The position numbers were made by a program, and so were the translations under genes. 45,094 nucleotides of DNA from Chara braunii (taxonomy: Eukaryota; Streptophyta; Charophyceae; Charales; Characeae), in contig BFEA01000065.1 of NCBI GenBank assembly GCA_003427395.1, forward strand, positions 1,487,842 to 1,532,935, read 5' to 3'. Under the pieces are notes generated by a model. That model was not told where the DNA came from. It worked only from the letters and a program-made list of their open reading frames with translations, and searched no databases. This document shows positions 19,601-31,080 of the stretch, piece after piece. Numbering within the stretch: position 1 is the first letter of the stretch; every line of letters starts with the position of its first letter.

Positions 19601-20865
19601 GGTCTTCCGCCCCAAATAATCGTTCATACCCCAAATCGTTTCCAACTCGCCTTAAGGGGGAGTCGGACCCCCAAAATCATTTTTGTACCTCTAAAGTGGG
19701 AGATCGTGCCCCCCTCACATCATTCAGACAACAAAATTAAATCATACCCCTCCTTATTCCCACTCTCACTCCCAAAATAGTTTATGTATCCTTACAAAGG
19801 TGAGTCATACCCCCAACTAACAATGTGTACCCCTAAAATTTGTTTCTACTCCCCTTACGTCACACTCCGACCCCCCAAAAAATAAACATACCCTTAAAGC
19901 GGTCGGTCGCGACGCCCCAAATGATCGTTCAGACCCCTAACCAATTTTAGTCAGCCTTAAGGGGGAGTCGCACCCGCAAAATAACTTTTGTAGTACTACA
20001 GCGGGGGGTGGTACCCACCTTATATTGTTCGGACAACAAAATTAAATTATACCTTTTTTAATTCACACTTTCACTCCCAAAATAGTTTATGTACCCTTAT
20101 AGAGTTGAGTCATACGCCCAACTAACAGTACTTACATTTAAAACTAGTTTCTACCCTCTTTACATTACACTCGGACCCCCAAAAAAATAAACGTATCCTT
20201 AAAGCGGTCGATCACTCCCCCCCAAGTAATCGTTCAGATCCCAAATCAATTTTTACCCGCCTTAAGGGGAAGTTGGACCCCGAAAATTATTTTTGTACCC
20301 CTAAAGTGAGACTCTCCCTAACATCGTTCGGAGAGCAAAATTAAATTGTATCTCTCCTTATCCCACTCTCACGAGTAACTCTCAAATTGTATCTCTCCTT
20401 ATCCCATTCTCACTCGTAAAATAGTTTTTGTACCCTTACAGAGGTGAGTCATACCCCTAAGTAAGATTATGTACCTCCATCACTAGTTTTTACTCTCCTT
20501 ACTGCACACTCTACTCCCCAAGAAAATTACGCAACCCTTAAAACGGTGCGTCATCCCCCTACAAATAATCATTTAGACCCCAAATCGATTTAAGCCGGCC
20601 TTATAGACGCCCAAAATAATTTGTGTACCCCTAAAGCGGGGAGTCGTACTGCCCTTACATCGTTCGGACAATCAATTTAAATTATACCCTTTTTTATTCT
20701 CACTCGCACTCCAAAATAGTTTATGTACCCTTACAAAGGTGAGTCATACCCCCAACTAACACTAAGTAGCCCCAAAACTAGTTTTTACTTTCCTTATATC
20801 ATACTCTGACTCAAAACTTATTATCCTACCCTTAAAGCGATCGGTCACCCCCCTCAAATAAGGAT
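16651..20865 (+). repeat. Satellite B, ~300-bp tandem repeat, about 12 monomers
   Basis: The box ACCCTTAAAGCGGTCGGT recurs at about 16896, 17255, 17788, 18090, 18400, 18688, 18990, 19580, 19890, 20190, 20530 and 20830. Spacing is near 300 except where a MITE adds 300 (19219-19520) and in the irregular first copies. Monomers are made of ~30-35-base subunits of the form AAAATA(A/G)TTTTTGTACCC(C/T)TAAAG. A local ~47-base duplication lies at 20341-20420. No gene. Confidence 0.9.
19219..19520. mobile_element. 300-bp nonautonomous hAT-type element (MITE) inside satellite B
   Basis: Perfect 12-base terminal inverted repeats, CTAGGCTACCAG at 19219-19230 and CTGGTAGCCTAG at 19509-19520, extend imperfectly into GC-rich subterminal sequence. 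The flanking GTGTATCC (19211-19218 and 19521-19528) is an exact 8-bp target duplication; because CT also follows on the right it can be read as 10 bp. An 8-bp duplication fits hAT, 9-10 bp would fit Mutator. The interior is A/T-rich with no transposase. Its right half resembles the element at 25477-26058. Confidence 0.85.
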
Positions 20866-20924
20866 CTTGTTTTCAAAGAGATTCAGGGCATTTTCCAAAA
20901 TATGTCAATCATTCCACTTGCATT

Positions 20925-21830
20925 TTTTAACATTTTTCATCGTCCGTGCGAGTTAGAAAACATTTCACCATTTGTGTTGTTTTTTCACGTATTTGCACGT
21001 CTTGCAATAAAGAACTGTGAACAAACTTGCGACATTTATTTTCATTCGCAATTGCAGTACTACAGAAGTGCAAATGTCACAACGTTTCGTTTTGGTACAA
21101 GATAATAAATTTTGAAATGTTTGTTTCCTTATTTATTTTCCTCCCGTGTTTATGTGTATTGCGTTAAAAACCTGGAAACGAAATTGACAATGTCCAAACT
21201 GGAACACGATTTTCCGTTTCCAGTTGTAGGACCAAAAATGTAAAAATGCTAAGGCGTCTCGTTTTGGTAGAAAAGCATACATTTTGAAGCGTTTGTTTCC
21301 TTGTTTTGTTTCCTCTCTCGTGTTCGTGCGTCTTGCAATGTCAAAACTGCAACACGGTTTTCCGTTTTAAATTAGAGAACTATAAATGCGAAAATGTTAA
21401 GGCGTCACGAAGTGGTACAAGGGAGCACATATGAAAATATTTATTTTCTTTTTTTTTCCTCTCATGTTTGTTTACTTTGCATTGTAGAACTATAAGCAGA
21501 ATTGATTCTCAAACTGCAAAACGGTTTTTCGTTTTAAATTATATGACTATAAATGTGAAAATATCAAAGTGTCTCGCTTTGGTACAAAGAAACACATTTT
21601 GAATTGCTTGTTTCCTTATTTGTTTCCTCTCGTATTTGTGCATCTTGAAATACAGAACTGGAAACTGAATAGACAATGCTTAAACTAAAACAGAGTTTTC
21701 AATTTTTAATTACAGAACTATAGATGTGCAAATGCCAAGGGTTTTTGCTTTGGTACAACGGACCACATTTTGGAGTGATCGTTGTCATTCTTTGTTTTTC
21801 GTTAGTTGCCTCAAATTTTGTGAGTGGTAT
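20925..21830 (+). repeat. Satellite C, ~170-bp tandem repeat, about six copies
   Basis: Units are anchored by TTTTGAA(G/T)(C/T)GTTTGTTTCCTT-like boxes near 21111, 21283, 21431, 21600 and 21770, each with TTTCCTCTCGTGTTTGTGC, an AACACGGTTTTCCGTTTTAAATTA-like stretch and TCTCGTTTTGGTACAA. The first copy (from about 20925) is divergent. A TATTTTTGAAAA-free, AT-rich junction of about 60 bases separates it from satellite B. Confidence 0.85.
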
Positions 21831-22240
21831 CCAAGGTTGTGGAATAAATTGTCATATTTCACGGTTGCAGCAAAGCAAAAAATTCATTTCCCGATTAGAG
21901 GTCGTTTTTGTGACCACTTGTAGAACTACTCTTTCATGTGATAAAAATGTGGCTAGGTGTACAAGCTTTCATCTCACCAATCACCTGCTCCTGTTACGAA
22001 CGTTGATTTCGTATGTTTTTTCTCGCTCATTTCAACGGATAACTTGTAAAAGTAGTACCTCGGAGGTGAAAATCAGTGTTGAAGTTTCGTTTTCATCGAT
22101 CTATAAACATTGTTTGGTTTTCTTCGTTTGTTTGGTTTCCACAAATCCTCTATTTTATTCTGTCGATGAAAGTAGCGTCAGACCAGCCACGGGGTTGAAG
22201 ACTTACCTATTGGGTGATGCGTTGCTCATCCTATCGACGA
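21831..22240. other. Unassigned segment after satellite C
   Basis: A 226-codon frame crosses it (21724-22404) but starts in the satellite and ends in (CA)n, so it is not called. The middle may be very degenerate satellite C. No recognisable protein. Confidence 0.4.
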
Positions 22241-22271
22241 TACTCTTTCTCTGTCTCTCTTTCTCTCTCTT

Positions 22272-22312
<41 letters not shown>

Positions 22313-22353
22313 AAACACACACACACATACACATACAGAGACACACACACACA
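22241..22353. repeat. (CT)n then (CA)n
   Basis: Interrupted CT tract to 22288, then CA with small interruptions to 22353, followed by AAATGTAGTAGT-like text that recurs after the next CA tract (22662), so the CA tract plus ~30 downstream bases is duplicated (AATGTAG...TCGTTGAAATCA). Confidence 0.9.
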
Positions 22354-22406
22354 AATGTAGCAATCTCGAAAGTCGTTGAAATCATGCATAAAGTTTCTCA
22401 TTGAAG

Positions 22407-22407
<1 letters not shown>

Positions 22408-22451
<44 letters not shown>

Positions 22452-22468
22452 ATATCTATGTATCTATC

Positions 22469-22504
<36 letters not shown>

Positions 22505-22513
22505 CCTATCTAT

Positions 22514-22554
<41 letters not shown>

Positions 22555-22599
22555 AATCTATCTATCTATCTATGTATCTCGCTTTCTCTCACACACACA

Positions 22600-22638
<39 letters not shown>

Positions 22639-22660
22639 ACACACACATACACACACAGAA
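22408..22660. repeat. (CT)n, (TATC)n and (CA)n compound microsatellite
   Basis: Short CT tract, then about 38 TATC/TATA units at 22420-22574 with rare variants, a TCTCGCTTTCTC bridge and CA to about 22660. Reverse complement of the TATC part is the common GATA repeat. Confidence 0.95.
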
Positions 22661-22699
22661 ATGTAGTAGTCCCGAATGTCGTTGAAATCAGACATCAAG

Positions 22700-24279
22700 C
22701 TACTTGTTGTAATGAGGGAGAAAACAGGGAGCAAGTAAATTACTGCAATCATATAACGATAAGCAACAATCAGCCGAGTGCAATGAGGTGTCTATAACTA
22801 GGCCACAATAAATCAAATAAACCCTTAGAATTTAGTGGACTGCCTTAAGTACAAATTAAAATTGTGTTTGCATGAAGTTATGTTCATATTTTGTACGAGG
22901 CAACAGTGTTTTCAACCACAAAGTTAGACAGAGAACCTACCTCCTACTAGGTTTTTTTGTATATTGGTCTAAATTAAAATAAGCAAACCTTTATTTATTT
23001 ACTTATATATAATTTTTCTCACATTTAGAAACAAACATTCACTTTTGTGACACTGCATGTTATGTTCACATACTTGGTCATTTTAGCTATCTTAGAGGCA
23101 AAAGCGGTAGCACACATACGTAAACACATACACACATACACATAATGAACGCTCTGATTGAAAGTTGAATTCATATACAAACATCCACGTCTGCGACACT
23201 TAATAACCGAAAGACCACCATGTTCACCAACTTTGTCATTATAACTATATTAAAGACAAAAGTGACAACAACAGAAACATTTCCAAAAGAAATGAAAGTT
23301 GAAAAAATATTATATTAAAAAAAATCATTCATATTTTAAAATTTATAATTTTAATATTCGTCCAATTCTAAAATTTGCAGTTTTATTTGATAAGTATTCG
23401 TCCATATTTTATGAAAGTCTGAACGAGTTTACGAAATATTTTGATAAAACTTTTATTTTACTATTATAAATATCTTACAAGTTAGATTGGATTAACATAT
23501 TAATGACTGTAAATCCTTATAAACAATAGATGTATTATTAAAATATTTCATGAAATAATCTAGACTTTTGTTTTATCTCTGTCATGCAGTTCAAATAAGA
23601 AAGGATACTCAGTTCGTATATTAAAAATTTGAAGTAAGATGGAAAAAAATTAGAGTCGGATTACATTTTTAAAATGAAATAAAAATTTTAAATTTAGATT
23701 GTAATTTCAGTATAACGTAATTATTGAGGATTTTTTTTTTTTTAACTGACACATGTACACATAAACACAAACTAAATGAATGTCCCAATTGAAAATTACA
23801 ACCTTAAATGGAAGTCCAACACATTTCAAATTAAACAACTAATAAACAGAAGTGTATTTCACATATTGTATATTTTTAATAGGCTCAAGATATTCAATTA
23901 CCCATTATTTATCAATTTGTTTTTATAATACGTATAATAAATACTAACAATACATATGATTTTTTTATTTTTTATTTTTTTGCTTGTTGATATGAACGTT
24001 GGCAGATAAAGTTGAATATAACAAGTACAAACAATAAACGTTTACGCTATCTTGAACAAATTTTAATCTTAGTTGAAAGCCAAGCTGAGACACAACACAT
24101 TATGCATAAACTCAAAAATATTTTTTTTACCATGTTGATCAAACAGGAAAAAACTAATATTTTATAAATTATTGGTAAAAAATAATTTATTAGTACATGT
24201 AGAAATGCAAAAATATATAGATAAATCGTTGATTGATTTGTATTAAGGAAATATAAATAAGTCAGAAGCAGTTCAAACA
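22700..24279. other. AT-rich DNA, no gene seen
   Basis: Start of a very AT-rich block that runs to about 34.4 kb. Short frames only. Two stretches around 23015-23080 and 23165-23265 share the order AAACA(A/T)(T/C)CAC...GACACT...TGTTCAC...GTCATT...AAGACAAAAG(C/T)G, so an old ~140-150-bp duplication is likely there. Confidence 0.5.
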
Positions 24280-24840
24280 TTTCACTTGGCTTTACAAACA
24301 AAAGGAGTTACATGATTGACTTTGCTACCTTTATGAAGGAAAGGAACATTGCATGGTTTGACACTACAACATGAATCACCATCAATAGAAACATGTATTG
24401 CATTCAAGAAATGCACAAAACAAATAAGATTCATATATCCAGCAACGACATGTTTTAATATATACAAAAGGTCAATGGATCCGTTGCTCAAATCAGCACG
24501 ACAACCAATCACGATTTAACAGAAAATATCGACATCAGAAGCAAGTGCAAATCAAACACAGAATATGCCATCAAATGATAAAGTGGGGCGTGAAATATTG
24601 AAAAATATAGTGCATGTAGACTTGTCAACAACAACAGATGAAGCAGCGCCTCGAGCTTGAAAACAAATAACAAGTGAATTTTTCGCACTAACTCTTATGC
24701 TTACGACAAATACATAGAACAGTTTGACAACCATTGTAAATAAAAATGTCAGTACCAATGATATACAACGTAAAGCATGTATCAATGATACACCGCACGA
24801 GGACAAGAAAAATGAGAAAAAACACGTGAAATTATAAATA
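24280..24840. other. Coding-like island, strand uncertain
   Basis: Less AT-rich than its surroundings. On the reverse strand ORFs 24552-24806 (84 codons) and 24282-24512 (76 codons, Cys-rich C-terminal half) lie in tandem. On the forward strand one phase reads from about 24340 to 24830 with few stops (including TGA near 24658 and TAG near 24716). Both readings have plausible composition, so a decayed gene is likely but its strand and family are not settled. Confidence 0.3.
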
Positions 24841-25476
24841 TTGCAAATATTTTAAAAAAACATCAACGACATGATATTTTAATGACTCATACTTTGAACA
24901 TTTTGTGAAGGACTTTAGTGAAGAGTATAACTGAAGGACGTAAATAAAGAATATAGGCGAAAGAGAAAAACGCTAAGTTAAAAATCAAGCTTTTAAGTCA
25001 AAAGGTACAATCATTAATTGCTGTCATAATTTTTACTTAAAACTCTAAGCGAAAGAGTCAAAGACAAAGACTCAAAGACAAAAATGTATTTGACGGTTTT
25101 AACTGAAGGCTATAAATAGGATATTATGGCAATAAATAAAAAGTAAAAGGTCCAAGCGAAGGCTCCAATTAAAGACCCTACATAAAAAAAATTAGTGAAA
25201 AAATAAGGTTTTGTATCAAAGTTAAAGGCACACAATGACTGATTGTCCTTATAATTTGCATTATTTTATGTTTTTTTTATCATATATCACTTGAAATATT
25301 TTCACTATGCTTAATTATGATTTATAAGATAAGTATGTCGATATTTTTATTTTAACACATACTTAATTATAAATAATAATAAAAATAATAATAATTTAAA
25401 CGAAACTGAAAAAAATACATTACAAAAATAAATTTAAATTTTAATAAAAAAATATTATTAAATATACATATATATA
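24841..25476. other. AT-rich spacer with AAG/TAA-rich text
   Basis: Repeated short phrases such as GAAGGAC(T)(T)TA and AAAGGTCC/AAGGCTC between 24905 and 25230 suggest a decayed short tandem repeat of ~35 bases. No gene. Confidence 0.35.
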
Positions 25477-26058
25477 CAGGGTTACCTGACCGAACGTTCG
25501 GGGGCCCCCGGGCTGGCCCCCGAACGTTCGGGCGTTCGGGGGCCGGCCCCAGGGTGTCAAAACGTACTCGCCCACTCACTATTTTGTTTTTTTTTCAATT
25601 TTAACTTTTTGTTTTCACTTTATTTCGGGACCTAAAAAATTTTATTATTTTTTGAAAACTTTTTAATGAGTTATTGATTATGTAAACTACATATCTGTAA
25701 ATTTTCAGGGCATTTTTCAATGCCAAAAAATAATAAAAAATCGACAATGATGGCGGTGTCGAAAAGATGCTTACACACTCTCTCATTTTAATTCTCTTTT
25801 TATTTTTTCTTATTTTTATCCTAGTGTTTATTATTTGTATTTGATTTTTAATTCAAATTTGGTAAAGAATTTAGAAGTAGTACCCAGACAAATGCCGTTT
25901 AGTTTATTCTTCTAAATAACATATATTTTGTTCAAAATTTTTTGAAAACTTTTTTTTTTTTTTTTTTTTGGTCCTCGTTCGGCCCGAACGGCCGAACGCC
26001 TTCCGAAGGGGTCCCGTACGTTCGGGCGTTCGGCCCGTCCCGAACGTCGGCAACCCTG
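25477..26058. mobile_element. 582-bp nonautonomous hAT-type element (MITE)
   Basis: Ends CAGGGTTACC (25477) and GGCAACCCTG (to 26058) are inverted with one mismatch in ten, flanked by TATATATA at 25469-25476 and 26059-26066 (8 bp, though in TA-rich DNA). Subterminal regions hold clustered CGAACGTTCGGG palindromic motifs, the kind of array bound by hAT transposases. The interior is T-rich with no transposase. The segment 25855-25980 (AATTTGGTAAAGAATTT..., ...TTTGGTCC) matches 19345-19460 of the smaller MITE. Confidence 0.85.
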
Positions 26059-26213
26059 TATATATATATATATATAAATTTTAGATAAACCAACAAAAAT
26101 ATCAATAATGAATCAGAATGAAAAACTTTTACAAAAATGTTGTCAAACATATAACAATAGCAAAAATCAAATACTTAAAAAATAACGATTAGCATATCAC
26201 AACTTCAAATTTA

Positions 26214-26216
<3 letters not shown>

Positions 26217-26294
<78 letters not shown>
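26217..26294. repeat. 78-base poly(A) tract
   Basis: Uninterrupted A run after a CTTA. No retroposed body is recognisable on its 5' side, so it may be the end of a decayed retrosequence or pure slippage growth. Length may be limited by sequencing. Confidence 0.9.
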
Positions 26295-26299
<5 letters not shown>

Positions 26300-28480
26300 C
26301 AAACTTGTAATGATTAAAAACAATAAGTTTTCAAAAATCAACAACTTGCATATTGTAACGGAAAAAAATAAAATATCTTAGAAAATATAAAAATAAACAA
26401 TTACACATGACTTAAAACAAACAACAAGTCAATCCAAGCACAATTTGAATTGAACATACGCGTTGAAAAATGTTAGCTCGTCAACAATCATCAATAATAG
26501 AGACTTTTCGGAAGGGTTTGAAAGCAGAATACAATTAAAAAAAAATAAAAAGGAGCTAAGAACTCTTTCTGTGGTTTATTCTCTTTAATATTGTAAAAAA
26601 AAAAAGTTCAAAAAGAAGAATTTGATTTTCACTAAGAATAATTGATTCTAGATGAGCTCATAAATAGTTTAACCCTAAATGCTCTAGCACAAGAAGTATA
26701 TTGAATATGAGATAGATTTGTAATACGAACTGACATATGCAGTTATAAGACATAACTCCACATTAGAACGAATGCACGCGTGTTTCTATTGTCACAATAG
26801 TAACTCACATCCACTTCTACAATAATATTATGATTGTTCAAATATTTATTTTGTATTTGCAAATATTATATTCTCAAAAATATGCATTCATAAAATAATT
26901 AATATAAATATTATATTTAATATTTGCATACAATATAATACATCATTATTGCAATAAACAAATAAACCACAACTTTCAGAATTTGCAATTGTTAATCATT
27001 TCTTCATTAGTCACCATCCACAGTTTTTAATTCAACATGGTTAAAAATTATAAATATAAGTCTCATTGGTATTCTATGACAAACAATAATTGTCCGTGAC
27101 GGTCTGCATTGAACACTTCATTATCATTTGTTACTGATGTTATTTCAAAATCACTAGTCACTTTTTTAACACGCTAACGAAATACAGATGCAATTTACAT
27201 AATCATTTTAACATAAAGTTTTATAAACAATCAATTCACACAAATACAAAAATTACACGTTATACAACGATACGTTGTTTTAAAATTACTTTCATATAAT
27301 AAAATATACAATCCCTACTAAAAAAATATTTCACTCGATAATTCAATACTCAAACAAATTTGAATGCAAGTTGACGACTGCATTCCAACATATGTGATTG
27401 ATCATATAAAAAATGAATATACAAGAGGTTATAAATTTTTTATTGATTGTTCTGACGAAATCATCTTCGCATAAAAAAATATACAATCAAGAACAGCGAT
27501 CGATAATTTTATAGAATTACAAATTATATATTATCATCTTGAAGTAATCAGTGATACAATTTTATTTACAGTTATTTTATTCATTAAAAATTACAAATGC
27601 ATTTCATCCCCGGTCACATTACAAATTTTTTTTTTATTAGTCTTGTTGTAAAAGACATTTCACAAAAGAACCTTGTCGAAAACTTATTGTATCAAAAGAA
27701 CTTTGTAACAAATATTACTGCTTAATTGGTCATAGACGTTTTGCACAAGATTATCATTATGTATTAACTACTTCGATAAACTTGCGCTTGATCGATAATA
27801 CAAAATAACGAGCATAATATCCAACTCTCATCTTTACACACAAAACGATATCCAATATTACAACCGAACAGTTACGAATTAGTTTGGAAAACAATCGTCG
27901 ACAAAATTATGAACATTTCACATTGTCAATCACTGCCACTATAAATCAAATTTTAAAAATTTTAAAATTCAGTATTATATGGATTTAGAGAAGCAACACA
28001 AAATCTACTGCTCGACGACAATAAGTATTTTCAACATGCAATCGATTTGGTCAACCAAGTTTCTTCTTGACAATCTGACGTAACACAAATATGTTGTTCG
28101 TATTCGCATCGCATGCAAACATTTTAAATGAAGTAGATTTTTACACGAGTTTAACTATACACCACATGTACCATTATTAAAACTTAAATATGTGTCAATG
28201 AAAAGTGACATTGTATAAACAATAATATTTAATTGATTAATAAATATATATATTTTTAACAGTGGTTAATTTCAATAAAATCGTACAAAAATTATCTTGA
28301 AACAATAAATTGTTTAAACACACAAATACCGATCACAGCATGATCGAAACACGAAGACGTGAAACACTACATCTTCATTGTTCGATCAGATAAAAAAACG
28401 TCTTACTTATAAAAAATGTTTTTGATCAAATTCAAAACTTTATTCTTACCCTCAACACAACCATCACAAATTATGTTAAA
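26295..28480. other. AT-rich DNA, no gene seen
   Basis: About 75-80% A+T by eye, no ORF with protein-like composition, no clear repeats. Confidence 0.55.
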
Positions 28481-28489
28481 CCACTAATA

Positions 28490-28680
28490 TTTTTGTCGCG
28501 TGGGAAAATAGGAAAAACTATTTTTTCTTCCAAACTCCTAAAGATTCGGAGGTCGGGCCCGACGACGATTGTCATTGATAAATCTGATCGGCGGCCGTCA
28601 TTTTGTTTCGGTCTTCGAAAAGGTCGGTGGTCCACGAGAGGCCCACTATTGTCCAACGCACCAAAGGTACTAGTGGCTTA
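28490..28680. other. GC-rich island with open frames on both strands
   Basis: An abrupt GC-rich insert in AT-rich DNA. Forward frame 28493-28681 (62 codons) and reverse frame 28471-28656 (61 codons) are both open. The forward product has an IRRSGPTTIVIDKSD stretch and the reverse an SMTIVVGPDLRIFRSLEEK stretch. Neither is recognised. It directly precedes the 167-bp duplication. Probably a transposon fragment. Confidence 0.3.
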
Positions 28681-28681
28681 A

Positions 28682-28985
28682 GATCATTGTCATTATTTCA
28701 ATTCTACAAACTATCACTAACCTCTCATTTTTCATTTGTCGTGCTTAACAACCATACCATATTTTTCTTCGACCAAAGAAAAATTAATGGAAGAATGTCA
28801 AAAACATTTCAAATAAAAATAATGGAAGAATGTCAAAAACATTTCAAAGATCATTGTCATTATTTCAATTCTACAAACTATCACTAACCTCTCATTTTTC
28901 ATTTGTCGTGCTTAAGAACCATACCATATTTTTCTTCGACCAAAGAAAAATGAATGGAAGAATGTCAAAAACATTTCAAAGAATA
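28682..28985 (+). repeat. 167-bp tandem duplication
   Basis: GATCATTGTCATTATTTCAA starts at 28682 and again at 28849; the copies are almost identical over more than 120 bases. The end motif ATGGAAGAATGTCAAAAACA appears three times, so a shorter ~35-base duplication is nested within. Confidence 0.9.
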
Positions 28986-29829
28986 TCAAAAATTTAAAAT
29001 CAAAATAAACACTTCATAATTTAATCACGTTCGAATAGTTTAGAAACAAGAAGATAAAATGCGTGATTATCATTAAGAAAACAAGATCAACCTCAACATT
29101 TGTACACACGAAATATATAAGACTCAATTTAATTACATAAATATTATTAAGAACTTCTTAGTCTACCACAGTCAATTCATCAATTTTTAAATAACAATTT
29201 ATTTAAATGAATAGTATGTCTTCTTGTTCACCTAGTTTAAACGTATCACTAGGGCTCATACGACATTATATTTTTCCAAAATAGATATAAGTGTATCGCA
29301 GTTTATATCCTTGTATGCATAAAAAACAAACTGTACTTATACCGACTAATGTTCAATTAAGCAGAATTTTTTGACACAAATAAATTAATAATCATAATGA
29401 TCTTATGTTCGTAACCTTCAAATATAACCACAATATACAATCATTTTTAAGAGGTAACAAAGTTTTATATTATATTTATTATGTAGGTAGGTACATCATG
29501 AAAGACCAACGTAAAATCGATTATAACGTCACTTTGCAATCAGTTACATTTGATCCAAGACAAATGCGATAAAAAATGGCAACAAAACGAATAACTACCT
29601 ACAAACACAAAAGCATTTCGACGATGTACATTAGAGATGTTCAAAAAAATAAGAAGTTGTTGGTCCAATATGTGTTTTATACAGAATCAAATAATTTTGC
29701 GCATATACAAAAAATTATTAGAATTTTTTTAACTTACGTCAAATGCTCAAGCAACCTTAACAAGAAGTAGAAAGAAAATCTAACATAAAATTAAAGCAAT
29801 GGTACGTATATTATCATTCATGCTCTAAA
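28986..29829. other. AT-rich DNA, one doubtful ORF
   Basis: ORF 29576-29770 (64 codons, Lys/Ile/Tyr-rich) fits AT-rich chance composition. Nothing else supportable. Confidence 0.4.
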
Positions 29830-31080
29830 CGACTATAAATTTCGTCCGCTTTCTTTATCATTGCTTGGTCTCTACAATTTCACATGCAATTATTTTTCAA
29901 AAAATAACATTTTATAATCTGCAATTGATTTGGTATTTCTTAAAAATCATCCACTATCCAAATCAAAATATCCAGGACGATACAAAATTTCAAGTATCCC
30001 AAATGTTTTATCTGAATTTCACATATCATTTCATATTCAATCCATTTGGTATTCAATCCATTTGGTACTGATTCTCTTAATATTCAATTCATTTCATATT
30101 CAATCAATTTGGTACTCTTTATGATATACTACTTAATAATACCGACTTCCTCACAACATTCCTTCAATGCAACAAAATAGTGACTATTTTCAATCGTTCA
30201 ATAAACCTAAACATCCAATATTATAATAACACATAAAAACGAACAACCAAGGTTCAAGCAAATTATTCAACTTACGCAACCATTGATGCAATTCAAGAAG
30301 ATGAAATCGAATCAAATACCAAACAATAAAAACTCAGAGAATAAAACAAACATTATTGATAAAAATTTTAATAATCTTTAATCTTTGGATCCATAGTGTA
30401 CAGACTTTATACACAATGCACAAAATCATACAGAAATACTAAATGATTCCTGTTCATTTCCTCATTTCGTCCACTTTCTTTATCATCGTGTTGTCCCTAC
30501 AATTTCAAATGCAATTATTTTAGAAAAAATATCATTTTATATTTCGTAATTGATATGATGTTCCTTAAAAATCATTTACTATCAAAATCAAAATGTCTAA
30601 GATTGTACGAAGTTTCACGTATCCTAAATAGTTCATTTGCATCTCGTATTTCATTTTATCATACATATAAAACATTAAAATAATTAACTTATTACCTTCA
30701 AGTGACTCTTTTATTATTCGATCCATTTGGTAACCTTCATGATATACTAGCTAATAATATTCACTGTCACACTCGTTCAATAGTGTATAATTTCACTCGT
30801 TCAATAAAATTAAACATTCAATATTATCATATTTAGCTACAACGAAGAACTCAGGGTCAAGCAGATCGTCTAACTTACGCAACCACTCATACAATGCATG
30901 AAGATGAAATCAAATCAACACCAAACAACAAAAACTGAAAAAATAAAAAAAACATTGTTGATAAAGATAATAATGATCTTAATTTTTTTAACCGAAAGTG
31001 TATAGACTTTCTACAGAATGCATTAAATTATAAAAAAAAACTAAATGATCCATGTTCATTTCCCAATTATCCCAACCTAA
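29830..31080 (+). repeat. ~627-bp tandem duplication (two diverged copies)
   Basis: TTTCGTCC(G/A)CTTTCTTTATCAT occurs at about 29838 and 30465. The copies share in order TACAATTTCA(C/A)ATGCAATTATTTT, AAAAATCAT(C/T)(C/T)ACTATC, TTTGGTA, ATGATATACTA, CTTACGCAACCA, AAGATGAAATC and a closing (A/C)(C/A)TGTTCATTTCC. Divergence is considerable, so the event is old. Short ATTCAATCCATTTGGTA repeats are nested in copy 1. No coding potential. Confidence 0.85.

Noticed and set aside
16651-20865. tRNA-like GGAGTCGAACCCCC motifs
   Set aside because: They recur in every monomer as part of the satellite, with no acceptor stem or anticodon arm around them.
21724-22404. 226-codon forward ORF with a hydrophobic N-terminus
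   Set aside because: Starts within a satellite C unit and ends in CT/CA tracts; other satellite units do not keep the frame.
26217-26294. Poly(A) as proof of an adjacent retrogene
   Set aside because: No body with borders or target duplication can be seen upstream.
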